Part shown: positions 17,446 to 25,422 of the stretch, one piece after another
How positions within the stretch are numbered: position 1 is the first letter of the stretch
Layout of the letters: each line of letters opens with the position of its first letter
Assembly (NCBI RefSeq): GCF_040371755.1
Contig: NZ_BAABWE010000003.1
Coordinates: 186,001 to 250,000, forward strand
DNA: 64,000 bases
Direction: 5' to 3'
From: Bermanella sp040371755
GTDB lineage: Bacteria; Pseudomonadota; Gammaproteobacteria; Pseudomonadales; Oceanobacteraceae
Notes under the pieces: generated by a model
Database searches by the model: none
What the model was told of the DNA's origin: nothing
Seen by the model: only the letters and a program-made list of their open reading frames with translations
Made by a program: the position numbers and the translations under genes

Positions 17446-20136
17446 ATGGATCAGGACTTGCTCAATCTAATTTTTGATGAAGATACATTTAGTCACGCAT
17501 TAAATGAAGGCAAGCCCTCCATACCCCTCTTTAAAGCGGCAATTCATCACAGCCAAACTGTTATGGATGAACACTTTAGAGCCACCCTTGATGCCGTTAC
17601 CCTAGTTCAAGCTCGTTCTTGGTTTATGGACCAATTACTCAAACATGCTTGGCTACAGTTCTTTCCAGTCGATGCAGACAACATTGCCCTACTGGCCGTG
17701 GGCGGCTATGGGCGCGGTGAATTACACCCAAAAAGTGACATAGACATCCTTCTTTTAAACAAAGATGAAGCCGCGTTCAGTGCCAACAGTGAGGCCATGC
17801 AAAGCTTCATAACATTCATGTGGGACATCAAACTAGATGTGGGTCATGGTGTACGCACAATTGATGACTGCAAGCGAGAAGCAGAGAAAGATCTAACCAT
17901 TGTCACCAATCTAATGGAAACACGTACATTAATTGGCGATGACTCACTTCGCGAAACCATGGGAACAATCACCGGTCCAGACAACATTTGGCCAAGCCAT
18001 GAGTTTTTTATCGCTAAATGGGAAGAGCAAAAAGAACGTCATGAAAAGCACAATGATACAGACTACAACCTTGAGCCGAACATAAAAAAAGGACAAGGCG
18101 GATTACGTGATATTCACACCGTTGTATGGATACTGGAGCGCCACTTCGGCAGCCACGAACTTGAAAACCTGACCAAACAAGGCATTTTAACCGACTTTGA
18201 ATATGGCATGCTGCATCGTTGCAGGGATTTTTTGTGGCAACTTCGTTACGCATTACACATGGTCACTGGCCGTGAGGAAGATCAACTTTTATTCGATTTC
18301 CAAAAAGAAATCGCTGAAATTCTAGGATTTGAAGACGATACTGAGCAGCTTGCTGTAGAGCATATGATGCACCAATTTTATCGTTATTCTCTGGCATTGA
18401 ATGAGCTCAACGACTTATTGATTTTATTATTTAAAGAACTCATCATCGACAGTCAAAATGCCGCTGAAATTATACCTATCAATAACTATTTTCAGCGTAA
18501 CAATGACTATTTAGAAATCACTCAACCTCACCTGTTTAAAGAAAACCCAAATGCCATGCTGGAGGTGTTCTACCATCTCGCCACTGATAACTCTTTAAAA
18601 GGGGTAAAGGCCAACACGGTCAGAGCCATTAGAGACAATCGACACCTAATTGACGAAAACTTCAGAACAGCCCCTGACAACATTAGAACATTCATGGCAC
18701 TTATGCGTAACGAGCAACATGTCACCCGTGAACTAGAGCGCATGCTTAATTACGGCATATTAGGTCAATACATCCCAGAATTCGGCGCCATAATTGGCCA
18801 CATGCAGCATGATTTATTTCATAGCTACACCGTGGATCAGCACAGCTTACGAGCTATAAAGTTCATGCGTCGCTTACGTTATGGTACAGAAAAAGAGTTA
18901 TTCCCATTAGCCAGCAAATTAATTTTAGATATACCTAAAAAAGAAATCTTGTATTTAGCTGCTCTGCTTCATGATGTGGGCAAAGTACTTCCAGGTGATC
19001 ATGAGATTACCGGAGCAGAAATTGCAGATGTATTCTGTCAGCAACATGGTTTAAGTGAAAAGGATTCTCAGCTTGTGGTTTGGTTAGTAAGAAACCATTT
19101 ATTATTCTCTCAAACCTCACAGCGTATTGATTATGCCGACCCTGATGCAATACACCACTTTGCAACCTTAATAGGTGATCGACGCCATTTAGATTATTTA
19201 TTTATTTTTAGCGCCGCCGACATATACAGCACAAACAAAAAACTATGGACAAGCTGGCGTGCCGAACAAATGCGTAATTTATATTCGGAAACCCTTCACC
19301 TTTTAAGACGTGGGTTAGACAACCCCATCAATAAAGATGAGTGGGTAAAGGAGACTCAGCAAGCTGTCATTGCGCGCCTTCAAGATCATGGCTATAGCGA
19401 AAAAGACGTAATGACCATGTGGGAAAACCCAGGGGATGAATATTTTTTACGAGAAAGCGTTGATACATTAGTTTGGCATGCACTAGCTCTGTTTAAACAT
19501 CAAGATACAAGCAAACCTTTGGTATTAATTGGTGAAACCAGTAATAACTCATTCGAGGGTGCTACACAGATTTTCATCCATATGAAAGATCAGCCCCACC
19601 TTTTTGCAGCCATGACAACGGCGCTTGATCAACTACACCTTAACATTCAAGATGCTCGTATTATTACCTCTGCCAATAACAATGCCCTAGATACCTACAT
19701 TGTTTTAAATGAAGATGGCGAACCGATTACTGAAGAATTACGCCTTCAGAAAATCCAAAATACATTAGAGGAAGCCCTCTCACATCCAGAAGAGTTTTCA
19801 CAACTTATCCAGCGCCGAACATCAAGGCAACTAAAACAATTTGATTTCAAGCCCATCGTTAACTTAAGTAATGACCCGTTTACAAAGCGCAGCTTGCTAG
19901 AAATAATTGCCCCTGATCGCCCAGGTCTACTTGCCTGCATGGGGCAACTATTCATGGAGTATGAGCTATCGCTAGAAACTGCAAAGATTTTAACCGAAGG
20001 CGAAAAAATCGATGATATTTTTTATATCACAGATAAAAATGGCAACCCTATCAGCGACCCTGAGTTTTGCCGTAAACTTCAAACTGCAGTGATAGAAGCG
20101 CTAACAGAACAAGTTGAACTTCAAGCCAGCATTTAA
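17446..20136 (+). CDS. glnD: PII uridylyltransferase / uridylyl-removing enzyme
   Basis: The nitrogen sensor that uridylylates PII when glutamine is low and de-uridylylates it when glutamine is high, which controls NtrB/NtrC and glutamine synthetase. The ATG at 17446 follows a GGGAG ribosome site by 8 bases and lies 2 bases after map. The protein is about 896 aa: nucleotidyltransferase domain (GGYGRGELHPKSDIDILLL), a GlnD-specific linker, an HD hydrolase domain (LLHDVGK), and two C-terminal ACT domains that bind glutamine (the second begins near LEIIAPDRPGLL). All parts are intact. The nitrate transporter operon is convergent with it. Confidence 0.96.
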   Translation: MDQDLLNLIFDEDTFSHALNEGKPSIPLFKAAIHHSQTVMDEHFRATLDAVTLVQARSWFMDQLLKHAWLQFFPVDADNIALLAVGGYGRGELHPKSDIDILLLNKDEAAFSANSEAMQSFITFMWDIKLDVGHGVRTIDDCKREAEKDLTIVTNLMETRTLIGDDSLRETMGTITGPDNIWPSHEFFIAKWEEQKERHEKHNDTDYNLEPNIKKGQGGLRDIHTVVWILERHFGSHELENLTKQGILTDFEYGMLHRCRDFLWQLRYALHMVTGREEDQLLFDFQKEIAEILGFEDDTEQLAVEHMMHQFYRYSLALNELNDLLILLFKELIIDSQNAAEIIPINNYFQRNNDYLEITQPHLFKENPNAMLEVFYHLATDNSLKGVKANTVRAIRDNRHLIDENFRTAPDNIRTFMALMRNEQHVTRELERMLNYGILGQYIPEFGAIIGHMQHDLFHSYTVDQHSLRAIKFMRRLRYGTEKELFPLASKLILDIPKKEILYLAALLHDVGKVLPGDHEITGAEIADVFCQQHGLSEKDSQLVVWLVRNHLLFSQTSQRIDYADPDAIHHFATLIGDRRHLDYLFIFSAADIYSTNKKLWTSWRAEQMRNLYSETLHLLRRGLDNPINKDEWVKETQQAVIARLQDHGYSEKDVMTMWENPGDEYFLRESVDTLVWHALALFKHQDTSKPLVLIGETSNNSFEGATQIFIHMKDQPHLFAAMTTALDQLHLNIQDARIITSANNNALDTYIVLNEDGEPITEELRLQKIQNTLEEALSHPEEFSQLIQRRTSRQLKQFDFKPIVNLSNDPFTKRSLLEIIAPDRPGLLACMGQLFMEYELSLETAKILTEGEKIDDIFYITDKNGNPISDPEFCRKLQTAVIEALTEQVELQASI

Positions 20137-20141
20137 AATAC

Positions 20142-20165
20142 AAAAAAGCCCAGCATAAGCTGGGC
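20142..20165 (-). terminator. Terminator of the nitrate transporter operon
   Basis: On the minus strand a 7-bp stem GCCCAGC/GCTGGGC with a four-base loop is followed directly by six T residues. It lies 22 bases after the nrtD stop. On the plus strand no T run follows, so it mainly serves the minus-strand operon. Confidence 0.8.
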
Positions 20166-20187
20166 AATAGGGGATAATGAAGTGGTC

Positions 20188-20997
20188 TTATGCCACTTTA
20201 CTGGAAGGCACATCCGGCTTAGCATGTCGATCATGTAAAAAGCGTAATACGTCAGCACGGTATCGGTTATACATAGGGTCATCAGCCAGCTCTAAGCGAT
20301 GACGGGGACGTGGGAGCTCAACATCTAATATCTCTCCAATCGAAGCTGCAGGGCCATTTGTCATCATTACAATGCGATCACTTAGCAGTACCGCCTCATC
20401 CACATCATGGGTAATCATTACCACTGTGTTTTTTAAATCCCGCTGTATTTCCATCAAGGAATCTTGAAGATGGGAACGTGTTAATGCATCCAATGCACCA
20501 AATGGTTCATCCATAAGTAAAACCGTTGGTTCCATCGCCAGCGCTCTAGCAATCCCTACTCGCTGCTTCATGCCCCCAGATATCTCGTCTGGTTTTTTAT
20601 GCAACGCATGACTCATGTGCACCAATTCAAGATTATATTCAATCCATTGCTTCATTTCGGCTTTGCTTTTTTTACCCTTGAATACTTGCTTTACTGCAAG
20701 CTCAACATTTTCATAAGCTGTTAACCAAGGTAATAGCGAATGATTCTGAAACACCACTGCCCTTTCTGGCCCAGGCTCATTGACTTCCAAGCCGTCTAAT
20801 ACAATGCCACCTTTTGAAGCCTGATATAAACCCGCAATAATATTTAATACTGTTGATTTACCACAACCTGAATGGCCAATTAATGAAACAAACTCACCTT
20901 TTTTGATTTTCAAATTCACGTTATCTAATGCCAAGAATTTCCCACTTGGCGTATCAAATTCCATTGATACATGATCAATATTCAAATGTGCACTCAT
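20188..20997 (-). CDS. nrtD: Nitrate-type ABC transporter, ATP-binding protein
   Basis: ATPase of a nitrate/nitrite (or related NrtABD/CmpABD-type) importer. The protein is 269 aa with Walker A GHSGCGKST, signature ISGGMKQR, Walker B VLLMDEP and the H-loop ITHDVDEA. It is a single ATPase without the regulatory substrate-binding-like domain found in cyanobacterial NrtC. It is the last gene of nrtA-nrtB-nrtD, 33 bases after the permease gene. The nitrate assignment rests on the substrate-binding protein; related transporters carry cyanate, bicarbonate or taurine. Confidence 0.85.
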   Translation of the reverse strand: MSAHLNIDHVSMEFDTPSGKFLALDNVNLKIKKGEFVSLIGHSGCGKSTVLNIIAGLYQASKGGIVLDGLEVNEPGPERAVVFQNHSLLPWLTAYENVELAVKQVFKGKKSKAEMKQWIEYNLELVHMSHALHKKPDEISGGMKQRVGIARALAMEPTVLLMDEPFGALDALTRSHLQDSLMEIQRDLKNTVVMITHDVDEAVLLSDRIVMMTNGPAASIGEILDVELPRPRHRLELADDPMYNRYRADVLRFLHDRHAKPDVPSSKVA

Positions 20998-21030
20998 AGT
21001 AACCTCTAAATTCTTAAGTAATCATTTTTA

Positions 21031-22044
21031 TCAACGATTGGCTGCAGACTTGTCCCAACTAAAGTATTTCTGCATCTGCAACATAACCCAATCTAATAGG
21101 AAACCAATTAAACCAATAGTTAAAACCGCAACCATGATTCGACCTAAAGAGTTAGAGCTACCATTTTGGAATTCATCCCATACAAACTTACCTAATCCTG
21201 GGTTTTGGGCCAGCATTTCTGCTGCTATTAATACCATCCAACCCACACCAAGCGATAAACGCATACCAGTGAAAATCATTGGCACAGCAGAAGGCAGTAC
21301 AACTTTTGTGATTTTTGCCCACCAGCTTAAACGAAGTACTTTTGCGACGTTTAATAAATCTTGATTAATAGAGGATACACCTACCGATGTATTAATGAGA
21401 GTGGGCCACATACAGCACAACATGACCGTAATCGCAGAGGTTACAAATGATTTGTCGAACATTGGATCATCACTTACATACACAGCTGAAACGACCATTG
21501 TGACAATAGGCAACCAAGCTAAAGGTGACACTGGTTTGAATATTTGAATAATCGGATTCATTGCATTATTCAATGTTTGGCTCAACCCCGTTAATATACC
21601 TAAAGGTACAGCAATTAACGTTGCCAATATAAAACCTGTAAATACAGTATATAAACTAGTGAAAATTTGTTGAGGGTATGTAGTACGACCACGATACTCT
21701 CTCCATTTTACTTCTGCGTCTGGATTTTTTTCTAATTTTTTCGCATTACGTTTTTCTTGTCGCTCATAAAAACTAGCTTCTTTAACTGACTCAGCTTTGT
21801 ATTCTTCCCACAAGCCTTTAGTTTGTTCCAATACCTGTGATGGTCCAGGAACCTGTCCTAATGACGTTACAACACTTTTAGCAGCGCTATCCCAAACGGC
21901 TAAAAATATTGCAAACGCTAATAGAGGTACACCTAGTGCCCTGAGCAAAACATTCACCTGCTCACGGCGATTTTCTCCCTTGATGATTCGAACCCAAGGC
22001 GCAAACATCCTCAGGTCTTCCAGTTTCGAAACAACATTCATCAT
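21031..22044 (-). CDS. nrtB: Nitrate-type ABC transporter, permease
   Basis: Membrane subunit of the importer, 337 aa. There is one N-terminal membrane segment (about residues 33-50), a long charged stretch of about 70 residues (EEYKAESVKEAS, KNAKKLEKNPD) and then the five-helix BPD_transp_1 core from about residue 130, with the EAA-like loop near GMRLSLGVGWMVLIAAEML. The charged insertion before the core is typical of proteobacterial NtrB rather than of taurine or sulfonate permeases. Confidence 0.85.
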   Translation of the reverse strand: MMNVVSKLEDLRMFAPWVRIIKGENRREQVNVLLRALGVPLLAFAIFLAVWDSAAKSVVTSLGQVPGPSQVLEQTKGLWEEYKAESVKEASFYERQEKRNAKKLEKNPDAEVKWREYRGRTTYPQQIFTSLYTVFTGFILATLIAVPLGILTGLSQTLNNAMNPIIQIFKPVSPLAWLPIVTMVVSAVYVSDDPMFDKSFVTSAITVMLCCMWPTLINTSVGVSSINQDLLNVAKVLRLSWWAKITKVVLPSAVPMIFTGMRLSLGVGWMVLIAAEMLAQNPGLGKFVWDEFQNGSSNSLGRIMVAVLTIGLIGFLLDWVMLQMQKYFSWDKSAANR

Positions 22045-22063
22045 AACTATCCCCTTAATTCAT

Positions 22064-22090
22064 GAAAAAGCGGCCACTATAGTGACCGCT
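22064..22090 (-). terminator. Intercistronic hairpin between nrtA and nrtB
   Basis: On the minus strand an almost perfect inverted repeat (AGCGGTCACT...AGTGGCCGCT, one mismatch) is followed by five T residues. It lies 8 bases after the nrtA stop and before nrtB. A leaky terminator or a 3' stabilising hairpin here would leave the abundant binding protein in excess over the membrane parts. Confidence 0.6.
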
Positions 22091-22097
22091 CGGCTCT

Positions 22098-23474
22098 TTA
22101 AACTTTTTCGTTACCTTTCAGACCAATGTTGAATTTCTTAAGGTAATCGTTAGGTTTTTTGCCGTTATAAGGTACGTTATCAATAAACTCTTTCTGAACT
22201 GGCTTGAAGCCATCTTCTTTATCAAAGTCAGGGAACTCAGATGCTTTCATTTTGCCTTCTGCTATTAACTCTTTAGCTGCTAGAGTGTAGATATCAGGAC
22301 GATAAACTTTTTTAGCAATATCCATGTACCAGCTATCAGGTTTTTGATCAGCAATTTGTCCCCAACGACGCATTTGAGTTAAGTACCAAATAGCGTCTGA
22401 ATAGTATGGGTATGTGGCGTTATGACGGAAGAATACGTTGAAATCAGGAATCTCGCGTTTATCACCTTTTTCATACTCAAATGTACCTGTCATTGAGTTT
22501 GCGATAACGTCGTAATCAGCACCAACATAGTTAGATTGAGAAAGAATTTTCACAGCTTCTGGGCGGTTAGCGTTGTTCTTATCATCTAACCATTTGGCTG
22601 CGCGAATCATACCTTTAACCACTGCAATGTGTGTTTCAGGGTATTTATCAGCCCAAGCTTTTGATACACCAAATACTTTTTCTGGGTTGTTTTTCCAAAT
22701 TTCATAATCGGTGATGACGGGTACACCAATGCCTTTAAACACAGCTTGCTGGTTCCAAGGCTCACCTACACAGTAACCATCAATGGTACCGGCTTCCATT
22801 GTTGATGGCATTTGCGGTGGAGGCGTTACAGAAAGCAAAGCATCCGCTTTTAACGTACCTGATGTATCCCCTTTTTCAGGAGCGTAAAAACCTGGGCTAA
22901 TACCACCTGCGGCTAACCAATAACGAAGTTCATAGTTGTGAGTGGATACTGGGAATACCATACCCATTTTAAACGGCTTACCTTCATCTTTATATTTTTC
23001 GATTACAGGCTTTAAGTAATCAGCCTTAATTGGATGAACTGGTTTGCCATTTTCATGTGGAATGTGTTTTTTCATTTCATCCCAAACACTATTAGACACG
23101 GTAATACCATTACCGTTTAAGTCCATTGAGAATGCTGTGACGATATGTGCCTGAGTTCCAAAACCTATGGTGGCTCCTAATGGCTGACCTGCCAGCATAT
23201 GCGCGCCATCTAGTTCACCGGTAATAACCCGATCCAATAAAACTTTCCAGTTAGCTTGCGCTTCTAATTCAACAAACAGACCTTCATCTTCAAAGAACCC
23301 TTTTTCTGCTGCGATAGCAAGTGGAGCCATATCAGTCAGTTTAATAAAGCCAAATTTTAATTCTTCTTTTTCAGGGTCTCCAGCAAATGCAGACGTACTG
23401 AGTAAGGTTGCCGTTAGGCCTGCACCTAGCGCAACGCTTTTTACAACACGTTTAATGGCATGGGATAAAGTCAT
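22098..23474 (-). CDS. nrtA: Nitrate-type ABC transporter, substrate-binding protein
   Basis: Periplasmic binding protein of the NrtA/CmpA family, 458 aa. The N-terminus has a Sec-type signal peptide cut after STSAFAG. The mature chain starts with KFGFIKLTDMAPLAIAAEKGFF, and a central GYCVGEPWNQQA motif is characteristic of NrtA. Unlike cyanobacterial NrtA it is not a lipoprotein. It is first in the operon. Nitrate is the best guess; nitrite, cyanate or bicarbonate binding cannot be excluded without checking the pocket residues against a structure. Confidence 0.87.
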   Translation of the reverse strand: MTLSHAIKRVVKSVALGAGLTATLLSTSAFAGDPEKEELKFGFIKLTDMAPLAIAAEKGFFEDEGLFVELEAQANWKVLLDRVITGELDGAHMLAGQPLGATIGFGTQAHIVTAFSMDLNGNGITVSNSVWDEMKKHIPHENGKPVHPIKADYLKPVIEKYKDEGKPFKMGMVFPVSTHNYELRYWLAAGGISPGFYAPEKGDTSGTLKADALLSVTPPPQMPSTMEAGTIDGYCVGEPWNQQAVFKGIGVPVITDYEIWKNNPEKVFGVSKAWADKYPETHIAVVKGMIRAAKWLDDKNNANRPEAVKILSQSNYVGADYDVIANSMTGTFEYEKGDKREIPDFNVFFRHNATYPYYSDAIWYLTQMRRWGQIADQKPDSWYMDIAKKVYRPDIYTLAAKELIAEGKMKASEFPDFDKEDGFKPVQKEFIDNVPYNGKKPNDYLKKFNIGLKGNEKV

Positions 23475-23531
23475 ATTTTGTATCCTTAAAGTTTAAGTTT
23501 TTTAAATCAAAAAAATTAATCAGATGAATTC

Positions 23532-23547
23532 AAACGTGCGCACGTTT
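23532..23547. promoter_or_regulatory. 16-base perfect palindrome in the nrtA leader
   Basis: AAACGTGCGCACGTTT is a perfect palindrome located between the predicted sigma-54 promoter and the nrtA start. It could be a protein operator or a short leader hairpin. No T run follows it on the minus strand, so it is not an ordinary terminator. Confidence 0.4.
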
Positions 23548-23568
23548 TAAATAATTTCAATTTATGTT

Positions 23569-23584
23569 CTCAAACTCTGTGCCA
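23569..23584 (-). promoter_or_regulatory. Sigma-54-like promoter of nrtA-nrtB-nrtD
   Basis: The minus strand reads TGGCACA-GAGT-TTGAG. The -24 element is a full match to TGGCAC and the spacing to the -12 TTG is correct; only the GC of TTGCA is off (TTGAG). With the NtrC-like site upstream this is a plausible nitrogen-regulated promoter about 95 bases before the start codon. Confidence 0.5.
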
Positions 23585-23753
23585 AAAACGGTTAGTTCTT
23601 GAAAAAAATATATTTAATTTTCAAATTACAGATAACTCATCAATTCGGGGCGCTAATTTATATTTACGGCACCAGTAAAAATCAGGAGGTTTCAATTAGG
23701 CGCACACAAAGCCTCTCATTAGGTCTTTCTAATACTCAAAAACCACCACATAT

Positions 23754-23770
23754 TGCGCCAACAAGGTGCA
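23754..23770. promoter_or_regulatory. NtrC-type enhancer site
   Basis: TGCGCCAACAAGGTGCA matches the NtrC dyad TGCACC-N5-GGTGCA in all but one position. It lies about 190 bases upstream of the predicted sigma-54 start, the usual distance for an enhancer. A further GGTGCA half-site is at 23874-23879. Confidence 0.55.
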
Positions 23771-24177
23771 TATACAGCCCTTCCATTAAACTATTGAAGC
23801 TGACCATATGGTTATCTTTAATATATAAACGAACCACTTACGAGCACCGACCGTTCATAGCGGCTACCAAATAGGTGCATTTCAGTGCATAACAGACAGA
23901 TAAGTTATTTATCGATAGAAAGGGATAAAAACAGAACAAAGCATTATGTTTGTTAAAAAATAGACAAATAAAAGGTAAGTTGATTTCTAGCAGACAGGGA
24001 CCGCCACCTGCTTATTTATGCTAGTTTCTCTTTATCACTTTAACACTTAGATTTACGACATAACTGCAATGCCCCACTTCTGCCCCCTGTTGATGCGCTC
24101 TTCTCGTCATATTTGTTGGCTACTAATCCCGTCACCTCTGATTTATAATCCCGCCATTATTTTGTAGGAACACAGCC
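23771..24177. other. Intergenic region between nrtA control region and dapC
   Basis: About 400 bases without a convincing gene. Apart from the isolated GGTGCA half-site near 23874 it is AT-rich, and it must hold the dapC promoter, which I could not place. An open frame over 23599-23874 crosses the nrt control region and has no ribosome site or recognisable product. Confidence 0.5.
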
Positions 24178-25368
24178 ATGAACCCTAACCTCGATTTACT
24201 TCAACCTTATCCCTTTGAAAAACTGAATAAGCTAAAAGCCGAGGCAAATGTAAGTACCGATCTTCCTCACATTGCATTATCAATAGGCGAGCCCAAGCAC
24301 CAAAGCCCTGCCTTTGTATTAAAGGCAATGGCAGACAACCTTGATAAATTGGCAAACTACCCAACCACCAAGGGTATTCCGGAACTACGTGATTCAATTA
24401 GCCATTGGGCGAAAAAACGCTTTTCTTTGAATACATTAAATAGTGATACTCAGGTACTACCCGTAAATGGTACCCGTGAAGCCATATTTTCATTTACTCA
24501 AGCCATGGTAGATGCCAAACCTAATGCATTGGTTGTAAGCCCTAATCCGTTCTATCAAATATATGAAGGGGCAGCCTTTTTAGCCGGTGCAAAACCACAT
24601 TACTTACCCTGCCTTGAAGAAAACGGCTTTAATCCAGATTTTGAAAACGTGCCTAGCGAAGTATGGGAAAATACTCAGATTCTATTTACCTGTAGCCCAG
24701 GCAACCCTACAGGTGCAGTGATTCAACTTGATGAGTTGAAAAAACTCATTGCACTATCTGATAAATACAATTTTGTGATTGCCAGTGATGAATGTTACAG
24801 CGAAATATTTATCGACAGCGTAGATGCCCCTGTGGGCTTATTACAAGCTTGTGCCGAACTGGGCCGTGACGATTACAAAAATTGCGTGGTTTTCCACAGT
24901 TTAAGCAAACGCTCTAACTTGCCCGGTTTGCGCAGTGGTTTTGTAGCAGGCGATGCATATTTATTAGAAAAGTTTTTCCAATATCGTACCTACCATGGTT
25001 GTGCCATGAGCATTCCAAATCAACTAGCCAGTATTGCGGCATGGAACGATGAAGAGCATGTAAAAGAGAATCGTCGGCTTTATACCCAAAAATTCAATGC
25101 CGTTTTGGATATCTTATCACCTGTAATGAATGTTACACAAAGCGATGCCAGCTTTTACTTGTGGGCTAAAACGCCCATTAATGAAGAAGAGTTTGCCCAA
25201 CGTTTATTTGCTGAACAACAAGTGACGGTACTTCCGGGTAGTTATTTATCACGCACGATTGATGGTATAAACCCAGGAAGCAACCGAATTCGGATGGCAT
25301 TAGTTGCTGAGGTAGATGAGTGTATTGAGGCCGCTAGACGAATTCGCGCATTAATTGAATCGCTATAA
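24178..25368 (+). CDS. dapC: Succinyldiaminopimelate transaminase
   Basis: PLP-dependent aminotransferase of the lysine/peptidoglycan diaminopimelate pathway (succinylase branch). The protein is 396 aa, fold type I, with SIGEPKHQSP at the N-terminus, CSPGNPTG, the ASDECYSEIF stretch, and the PLP lysine in HSLSKRSNLPGLR. It begins MNPNLDLLQPYPFEKL, close to the Pseudomonas DapC N-terminus. TAGGAA precedes the ATG as ribosome site. Partner genes dapD and dapE are also in this window. Confidence 0.93.
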   Translation: MNPNLDLLQPYPFEKLNKLKAEANVSTDLPHIALSIGEPKHQSPAFVLKAMADNLDKLANYPTTKGIPELRDSISHWAKKRFSLNTLNSDTQVLPVNGTREAIFSFTQAMVDAKPNALVVSPNPFYQIYEGAAFLAGAKPHYLPCLEENGFNPDFENVPSEVWENTQILFTCSPGNPTGAVIQLDELKKLIALSDKYNFVIASDECYSEIFIDSVDAPVGLLQACAELGRDDYKNCVVFHSLSKRSNLPGLRSGFVAGDAYLLEKFFQYRTYHGCAMSIPNQLASIAAWNDEEHVKENRRLYTQKFNAVLDILSPVMNVTQSDASFYLWAKTPINEEEFAQRLFAEQQVTVLPGSYLSRTIDGINPGSNRIRMALVAEVDECIEAARRIRALIESL

Positions 25369-25375
25369 ATTATCC

Positions 25376-25412
25376 AACCCTAATAATGCAGTTGATGCGC
25401 GTTATTAGGGTT
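25376..25412. terminator. Bidirectional terminator between dapC and the hybrid kinase gene
   Basis: An 11-bp perfect stem AACCCTAATAA/TTATTAGGGTT encloses a 15-base loop with inner pairing. It sits between two convergent genes, 7 bases after dapC and 10 bases before the kinase stop. Confidence 0.65.
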
Positions 25413-25422
25413 ATACGCTGTT

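Noticed and set aside
23599..23874. Small gene of 91 codons upstream of nrtA
   Set aside because: It overlaps the NtrC and promoter region, has no ribosome site, and its sequence shows no domain or compositional sign of a protein.
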